DNA of 64,000 nt from Balanoglossus misakiensis (lineage: Eukaryota > Hemichordata). A model generated the notes under the pieces. That model worked only from the letters and a program-made list of their open reading frames with translations, did not search any database and was not told where the DNA came from. Positions 52,634-64,000 of this stretch are shown in pieces. A program made the position numbers and the translations under genes. Each line of letters begins with the position of its first letter. The first letter of the stretch is position 1. Where the stretch lies: contig CM082578.2 in NCBI GenBank assembly GCA_040954595.2, positions 13,950,001 to 14,014,000 of the forward strand, written 5' to 3'.

Positions 52634-55600
52634 CGATTATGAAACGGTATAAGAAATCAATTCCCGACTTCATTTCGCGCATTTTATGGTGTTTGGTACT
52701 ATGGATCAACTTCGTCAAAACAACTGGGTTGGCTTGCTCCAGACTACCCCCAAAGGCTCTTCATTCCACGCTTGCAAACTTTACTCAAGCAGTCATTGAT
52801 TTCGTTCTTAATTGACAGTCATTGAACAAGAACGGAAATGTCTGTTCGAGCGGCAAGTAAAAGATAAGCAAATCAATCCTCGTGACAGTGGTACTAAGTT
52901 CAGAAAGATGCAAGAAAGCGCCTCCAATGCCACAGCCGCGTACACGCATTACCATGTATGTGTGTTCAGTTGTACATAGCACATGACAATATAGAGTACG
53001 ACAACTTGAGGCGAACTCAAAAAAATACAACAATTTTAGGCGGTCTCAAAAGATGAGATTCCTTATCATGATGCCTTAGCCGTGGGTTACCATCAATATC
53101 GCAGTAATGAGGAGCAGATCTTAGATAAAACATCCACAAATAATCCTGATAATGATCCAGCTTATGCATTATTGATAGTTAATTATGAAGCATTCACCAG
53201 AATATACGCAAGCAAAACTGTACGGTGATGTAGTAAGGTACGGTAGATAGAAAAGATTCTACCAAAGAACAGATTTCGCGCGCGGTTATACTCCATATTA
53301 CAACGAAATACGAAAGTTACTTTTTTAAGCATCGTTTTCCATGTTTCTTGTCCGAAAATGTTGAGCTTTGACAACCCTACACCGACGGAAGTACAAGGAT
53401 GTAAGGTCATATAGGGGTCATGAAAGTGCGCTACCGCCTCCGATACATAGCTTCGGTTCCGTGAGTGATGTCCTGTTCACAGAGGAACATAACGAGATTG
53501 ACATTTTCAAATTGTTTGGCTGGTTAAAAGTAATTCTGTACCACCTTACCTCGGAGATTTACCAAATGCTGGAGATTTACCTTGCTCGCCAATTGCCTGC
53601 GTCTATGTTACTTTGTATGAAGGTATCGACTCAAAACAGCTCATTAATATTCACTACATCCCTGGCGGGGGTATTTGTATTTCACTTCAATCTAAGCATT
53701 TCGCTTAATGGGATACACGTTTCATCAACGCTTTGAAGGCGATTTCTACTAGCAAGTTAAATTTCATTTAACCCGGACACTGGATCTACCTAGACGGTTT
53801 ACACACAGGACATTTTTTCCTTTTTCATATTCATTTTTACATCTATTTATTATGGAAAAAAACTACACTACAGATTGCTACAGGACATTGTCAACAACTG
53901 TTTAACGTTGGCGCGTATTCTAGATTTGATGAGAATTTTAATTCAATGCTTATTATTATATGGCTATTATATGGCTATCAAACGCTGCGTAATACACAAA
54001 GTAAAAAGTTCATAAAAAGAGACGGAATTCAAACCAAAACCATTTCATTCTCGCATGGTATCTGAAGGAAGCAGACAGCACACACAAACTATATACGCGC
54101 ATTATTTTCCCTTTTTAACTCCACACAGCACGTCCTGAATATTTTCGACATTTGTTGCCAGATGAAACAGCTGCTGTTACGGCAGTAATCCATGCATGTG
54201 CGTTGAAAATGTGCTTCACTTGTTTCTACAATCTGTTGGTTGTTCTCCGGGGTCCCATGTATTGATGATGAAACTGAAATCTCATATTTCAACTATACTG
54301 GTTTGTCATTGTTTGGTTATAAAAGGGGTCATCGGTTACTGCGCATATTGCCTGCACCATTCAAATATATTTTTTCATGAAAAAGGCTATACAGTTTCTT
54401 TTATATCCGTCCAATTTCCCCGTTCAGCAAGACGGCCTACAACTGACTGCTCATGTCTTCAGCTGATTGGAGCTGCGTTCTTTTTTTTAAAATGCGCCAT
54501 TTTCCTTACTACCCACTTTCAAAACATGCACAATATATCAACAACTTCATGAAGGCAGACATTTGCTTTGGTATTAATTTGAACCGCCGGTTTTATTCGC
54601 AAATTACTTTTGCGTGGCTTCTATTGAGAAAGTGTATTTCCTCTGGTCTGCATGTGTCATATTTTTGTGGTTGCAACACCTAATCGCGCTGTTGCGTTTC
54701 GTGCACAAGAGTTAACTCCCGACGTAAGATGTTGTGTGTCACACGCAAAATTTCGCGATACGCCTTTTAAAGCATTTACATTTAAACCCACTAACATTTG
54801 GGGAAAAGATTCAGGTACTGTTAAATTCAAGAATTACTCATGACAAGCTGACGGTCTCACACCCTACAAAAACTAGACATGTAACAAGTGTTGTTTTTTT
54901 AACAGGCACATACATAATACTCATGTAGACAGTGCAGTTGGTGAGCTTAGTACGTTATGTGTTGACGTGACGCTGACGTCTAACAGACATCGCCAAATAT
55001 CCAGTTATACAATTCTCTGTGGCGCTTTGAGTTCACGCGAAAATATACCAGAATAAAACAAGAAATCTTACAGTGTATGTCAGAAATAAATATATATCCC
55101 TTCCTGCTGCACTATCCAGTACACATTTCCTCTTCCTGCTTCATCGTATTTACCTTACACGAGCGAACATGTTGCTAAATATCCTGTCGTGATAAATTAA
55201 CAAATCGCTAGTTATTGTAGAATCAACATTAGCTTTATTCGCGCGTAGCTTAAATAAAACATAAGGCACGCGTATCATCGGCTCAGTAAGTTGACTTTGA
55301 AAGCTCTTAGGCACTGTTTAATGAAGTCATGCAGACTACATACGGTATCTATTTTTATAATTCCGTGGGGGTACAGGTGGATTAGATCAATGATACAGCT
55401 CCTGCTCCAACATTTTAGCTGAACAATACAAATAATATTCATGAGGTTTTTTATAGTTCCGACCACGCCACACGAAAGAAATTCTCATTCTGATATTATT
55501 ATAATAATAAAAATAGTTAACAATAATAATATATTTATATGTCTTGCTTTGTTAAATAATATATTTAAATGTATATTGTCAACCCTTCTACTTTCTATCA

Positions 55601-56760
55601 CAGTAGCTTTAAGTAATGGACACTTCCTATAGTTAATAAAAAAGCAATTACGATTACCTAAACCACAACTGATCGAAAAGTACAATATGGTAACACAATG
55701 CTTAGGGTTGCGATGACCTACAGATGGCGCTGTCTAATTAATCAGCATCCAGTGGTGACGGCTGACGACAGACTTTCACTCTCCAACAATCAATATTTAT
55801 TCATATTCAATAGAGTGGAAAGGCATGCATCCCTGTTCTTCATGAGTCTATTATAAGAATTATTTGACTACATCCAAATTACCGTATTGGTCTGGAGAAA
55901 ACGGTACTTATACTTGTCCGTGCTGGCGCCCAGTATGTCAGTGGGTGGGGGCCGTGCCATTTGAACTGGCTCACGTGACAGTCACAGTGCCAGGGCGTTG
56001 CAGCTTTGAAGTCCGGCCAGGTGATACTCGGGTACAATCCTGCATTGCATGAGACAGGATGTGAAACCCGCACGTACCACTGATATCAACTGTATTGATT
56101 TTCCCCGAATGGCAGAAAGAAATTAGGATCTTCTGCTAACGCCAGACAAATTGTTCCGATTTGACATATAATGGTAACAAAGTAGAGAAGTCTATCTCTT
56201 GTAACGATTGGATTTGGAATGTGTAATTGCGTTAAGGGAGATGTTCTGATTCGATTTCCCCGTCGCTCCGCGCACAATCCCGTTTCCAGATCCTCATGGT
56301 GTCAACAGAGGGAATATGAAGACGCTATTCTTTACGTCCAGAGAGAAAAAGTGAGAGATACAAGTTGACAGCACTGATTACATCGCTTGTACATAGATGC
56401 GGTCAGCTGCCTCTCGAAATTGGCTACATTGCTATCTAAGGTGTTGAATCTTGAAATTCCGGAACTTCAAACATTTCGACCTGAATTGTGTCGACTCTGG
56501 TTTGTATTGTGAATCGTTAAGAGAAAACGCTTCTTGGGACGAGTGCTGCGATGGGAGTTGCCATAGCGACGACAGAACTTGATTATTTGTCTGAATCTAA
56601 AATAATTCTCTTACATTCTTGCAAGGGTTTACGTTTTCGGGTGTTTTCCTGGGTTAAGAGAGTGGTATTATGTGTATTCAAAGCATAGGGCTGCTAAGCT
56701 ATATATGCAGTCAGATCAAGGAGATTAGCATAATCCACATATTATTATATCAGTCCAAAG

Positions 56761-56820
56761 ACAGTTATTATGACGCAAGACAGAGACACATCGACCGGCA
56801 GGTTTTACAGTTATTATGAC
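56761..56820. repeat. Short direct repeat, 14 bp, 46 bp apart
   Basis: ACAGTTATTATGAC occurs at 56761-56774 and again at 56807-56820. It may be a small tandem duplication or a repair footprint. Confidence 0.75.
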
Positions 56821-58102
56821 AAAATATAATTAATCAACCTAATGATAACTTCCCTAGCCCTGGTCCTACTACCTAAACAATAGCAAGCATAACAAGCAGA
56901 TGTACGCATAAAATATTTACAAATCGATCGTTTTTTTGTAAAAAAAATATCCAGATCTTCAAATATACGCCAGCGCTGTTTTTCTAGCCCCACCGGCAAT
57001 TTTAAAGTCATCGGTTTTTCGGATGCTCAAATGGCAAATACGTCGGGTGTAACTATAGCAACTGCACGATACGAAAAGAGTACAAAACATGTAAAGGTTT
57101 TCACAAAACTGTACACATTTCATTGTAAAACGTTTGTATACACATGTATGCTGCGTGGTTGAGGCACAATATTAAATATTCATGATATGCTACTACATAT
57201 TAAGTAGCCCGTGTGGAAATGTACATATGATAACGCGGGTGTGGAATTCAGTCAGTAGATGTAGCGATGGCTATAGAGTAGCTCCTTCGATCGTATATAC
57301 GATCTAGCCGTCGCGCACTTTCCATTGAACATTGACTTCAACAAAAACCAGATTAATTGATTGCTGCATCCGGTAACAAGGTAAGTTCTTGCGAGGACAA
57401 CTCTGTTGTGATGACATCAAATTTTTATCTCAGCTCGCTCGTTTTGTTTCAGTTCGCTTTTTTACTACTTTTAAATAGAACTACTATAGTTCCCAAAAAT
57501 TGATAAATGACCGGTGCGCGTTCGTAGCGATTGTTGTATAACCCTCAAACTGTGGGAAATATTATTTTTTACATGTAGAAAGGTACTGCCGTCATTTATT
57601 GTTGATATATTACAGATTTTTAGCCTAAAGGTTCGATGTACACATATAATCCCCCCCCCCCTTGGTTGCGATTATTATTGTTTTTTTCCTGTCGTAAATT
57701 CCGCTAAGAATGATTTTGCTGACCTCATTAGCGAGGCAACGCGTGATTGGCAGCGGTGGGGCATGCAGCAGTTGTTTCCCGTCGAAGGTTGACAGCTCTT
57801 CCGCGCACTTATTCAGAATTCACGGCCATTCATGGGAACTGCAGCAGCGGTACGCCACACACAGCTAGCATCCGCCACAAAAGTAGTTTGCGTTACAGCG
57901 AAGTCTTTCACAAGGTGCGTCGGTCTATTGCAATCGGCCAAAAGAGGAATTGAAACTCTATATCAGTACCCAGTGCAAGCATCGAGTGAAATCGGTCACT
58001 TTGCAAGGGTCAACATGTCGGATAATTTTGATGGGATCAATGGAACAAATTCTACGCACGGATGATTACATTAACTGAGCTGAGGTCCGGGATTTTTTTT
58101 TC

Positions 58103-58118
58103 GGGGGGGGGGGGGGGG
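58103..58118. repeat. Poly-G run of 16
   Basis: A homopolymer G tract preceded by a poly-T tract; quadruplex-prone and prone to sequencing or assembly error. Confidence 0.9.
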
Positions 58119-58636
58119 ATTTTGAATGAATTTGTAAAGCAATAAATCTGAATGCATAGAGCCTAATACTTTGTGTCAATAAGTGAGTAATTCGAATGCG
58201 ACTGAGTTCAAATAAAAAAGCATATCGCATAGATAATTTGTTGTGATTTTAGCTTAACCAGGGCACCACGTGACAGCGATTACAAGAAACAGCTTTTGAA
58301 GGTAAAAAAAGTGAAAGTTGTTGTGTTTTTTATTCCCTAGCCCTTCCCGCTTTTTGTTCTCGATCAAAACGAAATGAAAACATTGGATATACTACCTTCC
58401 CACCCGCTGTTAAAACCGCTAATCGCTTGGATGGTAGCTATTGGGCATTTCGTGCGTGCGTGCAGGACTTTTAATCACTAAAAGTAGAGGCGATCAGACG
58501 CGCATGTAGATCTGTGCTCCGGCTGCCGCACTGTAAATACACTCTCCAACAAAAGGTATAGTCACAAGAAGTTCGATACCTATTGATGTTGTAAATGGAA
58601 TCATTTCCCCTCAGAAGCCGCGCTGTTCAAGCTTAA

Positions 58637-58836
58637 CCCTTTGAGCGCCATATTTGGTGAAACATTTTAATATTTTCACCATTTTTGTCTATTTTCCCCT
58701 TAATTATACATCAAGTGGACATCATTTCACATTGTCTTAATCAATAATTAAGAATAAATGTGGAAAAGGCTACGTAAATGAATCAGGATTATTATTATAT
58801 TGTTTTAAAGATGAAAAGTTGACTATGGCGTTAGGG
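58637..58836. mobile_element. 200-bp MITE with TTAA target duplication (piggyBac-like)
   Basis: Flanked by TTAA on both sides (58633-58636 and 58837-58840). The left terminus reads CCCTTTGAGCGCCATA; the right terminus, read inward, is CCCTAACGCCATAG, so the inverted repeats match apart from a three-base gap. TTAA duplication with CCCTTTG ends is the hallmark of piggyBac-type elements. It has no ORF, so it is non-autonomous. In the opposite orientation it aligns along its length with 30788-30993 and less well with 27639-27832. Confidence 0.85.
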
Positions 58837-59709
58837 TTAATGAATGTCCAATTCTTTCGCATAAACCTAATGCAGATGTATCGATCATATCACGGATCAT
58901 CTCTGCATGAACGTGTACCTGTGCATAACAATTGCTGTTGGTCTCCCAATCTGATGATTGATTTCGCCGACCCAGGGTGCGCATACACAAGCGGCAGATT
59001 TATTTGACACGTTGCGTAAATCCGTAATCACACTAGGCAGAACGCTGTCTTCTTATTTGATAAGCTGAATCGATCCTAGATTTTGAGCATGGATCGGTTC
59101 ATGCGTGGTGCTTTTTCAGTGCAAAGTACAGTTCGGTGTAGGATTGGTTGAGATTTGCTCGGAGTCGGCTCATCAACGCAACCAATGTTGAACTTGCCGG
59201 CCAGGATTAGGACTTTCTCTGGCATTTTGTACATGGATTCTTTTACACGTAGGAACCCGGCGCTTATTTATTTCGGATTTTTGCTCATTCAAGTTTTGCT
59301 GAGCCCTATCCATGGTAAAAATTGAAGCCACGAAAAATAGTTTAGGTGACTGACCGTCAGGCTTCAGTGACGAGACTCAATGAACATGAACAAGCGACCT
59401 TTATATTGACTGGTAGAAATTTGCGCACCGTGTTTCAATGCGATTTTGATTTTCCCATCGAGAAATTAATCAGGCAAATGGCGCGCAACCGTCGAAATTA
59501 CTTCAACTCGAGGATAAAAGTTGTCGTCTAGACGCTACAATGGATAGCTAAAGGCAATAAGCGAAGTTTGAGCTGATCGAATTTTGTCGATAAAAATTAC
59601 AATCGGTATAACTTTAAAAATCGGTAAATATTTCATGTGTTTACAGTCAGGAGGAAGAAGCAGCAGTTTCATCGTTATCCAATCTGGGCACGCGATTCCC
59701 ACCGGCGCG

Positions 59710-59767
59710 TGACCTGGGCAGGTCATGCACAGTTATGCAAATAACATTATGCGCATTTATTTATGCA
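59710..59767. promoter_or_regulatory. Everted nuclear-receptor half-sites next to octamer-like words
   Basis: TGACCT (59710-59715) and AGGTCA (59720-59725) form an everted repeat with a four-base spacer, a geometry used by some nuclear receptors. An exact ATGCAAAT octamer, a palindromic ATGCGCAT and an ATTTATGCA word follow within about 40 bases. This may be a small enhancer. Confidence 0.25.
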
Positions 59768-60220
59768 GCCACTGCAAGCCACATATGGCAAGTCAATTAG
59801 CAAAGTTGGTGTGTATTTTACTGTGAAGCACGGCACATGTCTTGTTTTCATAGATTCCCATTATTTATCATTTTGTCTGCACTAGTTCTAATAACGTTGG
59901 GTGATGGTTTTCCGCCGTCACATTACCTACAGGGCGCAGCTTGAACATGTTGATGGAGACCGCTACGGTGGGAGACGACCTATAGTTTTAAAAAAAAATT
60001 ATGTTCTCTTATTTTGTTGTAAGAGCCACACAGCTTGCATTTGGTTGTTTACAAAAACCTTCTATTTTTTCGCTTCGTTTGGTTTCTAGTCCCCAAAGGA
60101 TAGACGTATGCATTCGTCCTTCAGAACCGGGTATAGTCTGATTGTTGCGGAATTCCTAATCTTCCCCAAAAGGTCGCTATAAAACGCGGCTTTCACAATA
60201 AAGGCACCACAGACATTCAC

Positions 60221-60240
60221 CATGGTCACATGTGACCATG
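60221..60240. repeat. 20-bp perfect palindrome
   Basis: CATGGTCACATGTGACCATG reads the same on both strands with no spacer, with an E-box (CACATGTG) at its centre. Its role is unknown. Confidence 0.9.
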
Positions 60241-61109
60241 TCCATGGTTTCTGGACCACCAAAGTAAAAATAAAAGTTAATATTCAAACGTTTCCTTTTT
60301 TCAACGAGCTCTATATCATCATTAATCCAAGAATTCGCCAAGATACGGTCGCCGACACGCCATCCACAGACCTGTCTCTAAGGAAGCCATTTTGGATCAT
60401 CTAAGCGAAAGCACAAAAACAATTTTACGTACTCTAATTGGGTTGCTAAACCCATTACGGTATTAAACGGTAACACACGGTGGTAACCCTCACAGAAACA
60501 AGTGTTTTTCTGTATCCATGATTGTATGCCAATTTTCTGGGATTATACCCTTAGCACAATATTAATATGTACGCGAACAATACAAAAATACACGCATTGT
60601 TGTCATTTGTCAATAATAGGCAGTGAAGTGTCGGAGCCCATTTTGCCAAGAAGATTATAAAAATGATTGCAAATTTAGAGTATATGAGGGACGAAACTCT
60701 CATCCATTCCCATCAATTTGTGTTTGTCTCTTTCGCTCAAAAATTCGATAACGGAGTTCAACCACTGACAGTCTACCAACCGACTCGACTCGCTGTCACA
60801 CTGCTTCACTGTAAATCCTTGCCGACAATAGACATGTATTGAAAAACTGACAAGCTGACGTCGCTTACAAATTTTTAAGAAAAAAAATCGCACGTCTCAA
60901 ACATGATCTTGCACTGCCCACAGGCAGACCTTCAGAAATCTCAGTGATGATCGAAGTGTAAACTATTCACCCTGCCTCCGCAGTTACTCGATTGTAATAT
61001 GCGAATGATAGACTGCTGTCCTTCCTGAACTTAACCTTGACCATTTACATCCCTATATACTGTAACGGACATGCACTTGGCGGAGACGTTGGCGGTGGTG
61101 ACTGGACAT

Positions 61110-61135
61110 TTATCATCATCATCGTCGTCGTCATT
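61110..61135. repeat. ATC/GTC trinucleotide microsatellite
   Basis: ATCATCATC runs into GTCGTCGTC, as at 16737. It falls inside a short ORF (61037-61291) where it encodes an Ile/Val run; that ORF is not supported as a gene. Confidence 0.7.
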
Positions 61136-61451
61136 ATGACCATAACGGAAATTCTTCGGATTTCGTGTGTTTACAATCCAATGTCTTTGAACTTGTTTCT
61201 TATAAACAGTTCATGCCATTTACGATCGGGGCACTCCTTGCCGTCGTCTTTCAAAAATGTTCTAATAATAGCGAAGTACTTCCGCCACTGAATATAACAC
61301 GGAGGTTAAAAATTGTACTTTTGTAATAAATGAGGGTGCGGGGCGACATAGCATGGACATGATTAGCCTTCACTATTTTAACTTCTGATGATTTTTCCAC
61401 CATATGGTAATGTAGATAATTGTATGCATATATTTTAACAATGAGACCTTA

Positions 61452-62258
61452 GGCTGCATTCACAAACACCTCTGGAGGGGGGGGGGGGGCGGGAGAATTC
61501 AATTTTTTTTACCGCTAATTTTCACATGCCCCCCTTCCGAACTGCCAATATTTTCAAATCCCCCCCTTCCGAACTGCCAAAATTTTGAAATCCCCCCCCC
61601 ATTTTCTTTCACAGAGCAAAACACATCACCTATCTATCTTGTAAAAAGAAAAACAGCGCTCCCATGAAAAGAATTTGAAACTGATGTTTCCCCTTATCAG
61701 TGGGTATTAAAACTGAACATTGTTATTATTTTTTAAGTACATATATTTGTATTCTGTGTTGGGAGACATTGTAAACCGAGAATTGAAGGGGGTGGGTTTG
61801 GGAGGGGGTGTCCCCCTCCCATGTAAGAAAATTTTCTAAAATACAGAGCTCAAAGCTGCATTTTAATGAACCCGGCAAAAGCAAATTAACTCAACTACCG
61901 GTATGTTGGGGAGGACAAATTTAACCGTCGTCGCTCAAAGTTATCATGGGGTGGGGCAAGTCCCCTGACCTGGGACACTAGATAAACCAGTCAATGATTG
62001 AAAGGTGTTGATGAATGGAGGGGGTGGGTGTGGGAGGGGGTGTCCCCCTCCCACATTAGAAAATTTTGTAAAATAAAGGGCGCGAAACTGCATTTTTGTG
62101 GACTCAAAATAAATATTTAGTCGTTAAAGTTTTCAAGTCCCCCCCTTTCAGTCCCTAAATTATTTCAAATCCCCCCCTTACATACCCTCAATTTTTTCAA
62201 ATCCCCCCCCTCAATTCTCCTGCCCCCCCCCCCTCCAGAGGTGTTTGTGAATGCAGCC
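61452..62258. mobile_element. 807-bp MITE with ~48-bp inverted repeats and TTA duplication
   Basis: The ends match as inverted repeats: GGCTGCATTCACAAACACCT, then CTGGAG, a G run (13 on the left, 11 on the right), a CGGGAG or CAGGAG block and AATT. TTA flanks both ends (61449-61451 and 62259-62261), the three-base TWA duplication typical of PIF/Harbinger elements. Inside, a ~32-bp unit of C7, TT and ending TTTTCAAAT is repeated twice near the left end and three times near the right, all in the same direction. A G/C-rich hairpin with a TGT loop occurs near 61800-61820 and again near 62029-62055. There is no transposase ORF. The superfamily call rests on the target duplication and could change with family comparison. 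Confidence 0.88.
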
Positions 62259-62261
62259 TTA

Positions 62262-64000
62262 GTACGATGGGAAAGTAAATGACATTGTCGGCCTTGGCCC
62301 AGGTACATAGAAAGTAACCATTGGTACAAAGAGCTGGAAACTATCCTGTGGTAAGCTGGGCTGCCCGGTACAAGTGAGAAAGGTCGGCAACAATCCATGA
62401 CACATATTAAATTATAACTATATTACTTGATAGTACAAGAACAATATAATTTGGGATCGGTTGATCGTCGTATGGACAAATCGCCAATAATGTTGTTCTC
62501 GTCATTTGATTTTGAAAAACTATTACGAGGGACAGTCAGAATCGTAAAACTCTTGACAGTGAAGTGAATGGGTAGCGAGTTACAAGTTTCACATTACATT
62601 CAGAAGTCTTATAGCATGTATAGATAGCTTCCTGGACGGAGGAGGTACGTGTACAACGTCTGGTCAGTAACGGATATCTACTTTTTCAATGTTTACATTT
62701 CGAACGCAACGCCATAAAATGGATTGAGAGTGAGTCATCATTAGAATAGTTGAGGCTACACTCACGTGCCGCTTCATACATTTAAAATACATCATCTTAT
62801 GATGGCTGGCCTCCAAGTTTCAAAATAGTATGATGTACTCGAAGTTCTACCATCGCTGATATCGGTTGTTGGGACTGTCGAGTGGCCACACCAGACCATC
62901 CCTGACACGAAATCAGCAAACTGAACAAACTCGGTGAGAGGGCTTATCCTAAACACGGTATTCAAGCACCGTTTTCATGGCCGACATCATAATTTATATG
63001 ATGAGCTCTTTACTTCGCCTTGTGAAACTCTGTTCATGAATGCATGGTCGAGACGGACCAATGCTTCCAGAACAGGTTAAGTGACGTAAAAGGTCAGATT
63101 TAATACAAGAGTGGAGTGGGTTGTTCCCTGTCATTTTTCTGTCTGTGCCAATGCTGATTCTGGGCACACGCCGCACTCGAGTGTTGTCCCCGAAGTACAC
63201 GACCCGCCACGAACAACAGACCAGCGTCCTACCACATCCGCATGACATTACGAGTAGACTACAGACTGACATTGGGCAGACTCAACGTGTGTGTTCCCTG
63301 AGACATTATCTGTCATGTCTGCGAGTCGCAAGAGAGGCAAGAAAGTATTGGTACTCGGCTGATACTGAACGGCCTATCGTTTGTTTGACAACAACTCTGC
63401 ACTTGACAGAGAGACCAGAGCAACTGGGGACTGAAGTGGGGGATAAAACATATGCAAACTGTTGCCAAGACAACTGACTGACCATTCATTGGTCGACACT
63501 TGCGATTACGGCAGTAAATCACCCACTTCCTTTCTCGTGTTGAGGTTATCGACTCCCCATGTTCCTGTTGGTCATTCACTGACCAGTCTTTGTCTCAGAC
63601 TGTCTTGCTCAGTCGAGTCTCGCCAACACAAACCACCTGTATCGACCATTATTTGATCACGGCAAGTGTGATAGGTGACACCTTAGATACAGTGAGTATG
63701 CTCGAGCACTTTTAAATTTTCCAAAACATCGTGTAATCTCGCATACAAAAGTAGCCTGCAATGCGTCTTGCGTTTTCGTGGTGCTACCAGTTACGTTACT
63801 ACTAGCTGACAACTACGTCTAGTCATCAAACTGCAGTAACTGTGCTTGGTAACCTTCGTGACAAAAACTTCGGATAAAATTACCGCAACAGCAGGTTTCT
63901 GAGTCCGCTTGAAAATACACGCAAATCAACATCATTACCAATACATGCAATATGGTGCGTGCATTGAGGTCGTTCGATAAAGGGCGGGTAGGTCTCTGTC
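62262..64000. other. 1.7-kb right edge without a confident gene
   Basis: The 63100-63650 part looks somewhat richer in G and C than its surroundings and carries overlapping ORFs on both strands (for example 63121-63477 +, opening at TTG). None shows a recognisable domain, and an exon of a gene continuing to the right cannot be excluded. Confidence 0.4.

Larger units (their letters stand above)
52634..58632. other. 6-kb stretch without a confident gene
   Basis: Features noted: AT-rich simple sequence at 55495-55580, a 14-bp direct repeat at 56761 and 56807, a 16-bp palindrome (GATCGTATATACGATC, 57289-57304), an 11-C run at 57651-57661 and a 16-G run at 58103-58118. ORFs near 57747-58065 show no known domain. 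Confidence 0.5.
58841..61448. other. 2.6-kb stretch without a confident gene
   Basis: It contains the 59710-59767 motif cluster, the 60221 palindrome and a second ATC/GTC microsatellite at 61110-61135. No ORF shows a recognisable domain. Confidence 0.5.

Noticed and set aside
57838-58065. ORF ending in a sequon-rich MSDNFDG segment as the N-terminus of a second receptor
   Set aside because: The frame stops immediately and no donor site or downstream helices follow.

Overview
The window looks like animal nuclear DNA, most likely from a marine invertebrate. It holds one intact intronless class A GPCR gene, a tandem minisatellite, several MITE-like elements with terminal inverted repeats, many microsatellites, and long AT-rich stretches without operons, ribosome-binding sites or dense ORFs. 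The receptor type and the many TACATGTA and TACCGGTA palindromes fit an invertebrate deuterostome (hemichordate, echinoderm or amphioxus), but the sequence does not prove the taxon.

Layout. Bases 1-951 are a 31-bp minisatellite that runs off the left edge. An imperfect foldback of about 170 bp lies at 2055-2224, then a CA/ACATGT microsatellite, then the only confident gene: a rhodopsin-family peptide-type receptor on the + strand, start chosen at 2912, stop at 4057. From 4058 to the end I see no confident protein-coding gene. That stretch holds local duplications (17642-17781, 25053-25308, 46842-47180), microsatellites, three copies of a ~200-bp TTAA-flanked MITE family (27639-27832, 30788-30993, 58637-58836) and one 807-bp MITE with ~48-bp inverted repeats and TTA target duplications (61452-62258). 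It also has a few promoter-like motif clusters (42315-42440, 51323-51360, 52592-52633, 59710-59767). It may be intergenic or intronic; small exons of split genes could be hidden there.

The genes do not form a pathway. The points most worth following are the receptor's altered activation motifs and C-terminal PDZ-type ending, the GATA-rich minisatellite, and the two MITE families, whose ends, target duplications and relatedness can be read directly. I found no convincing evidence of a novel multi-gene system.
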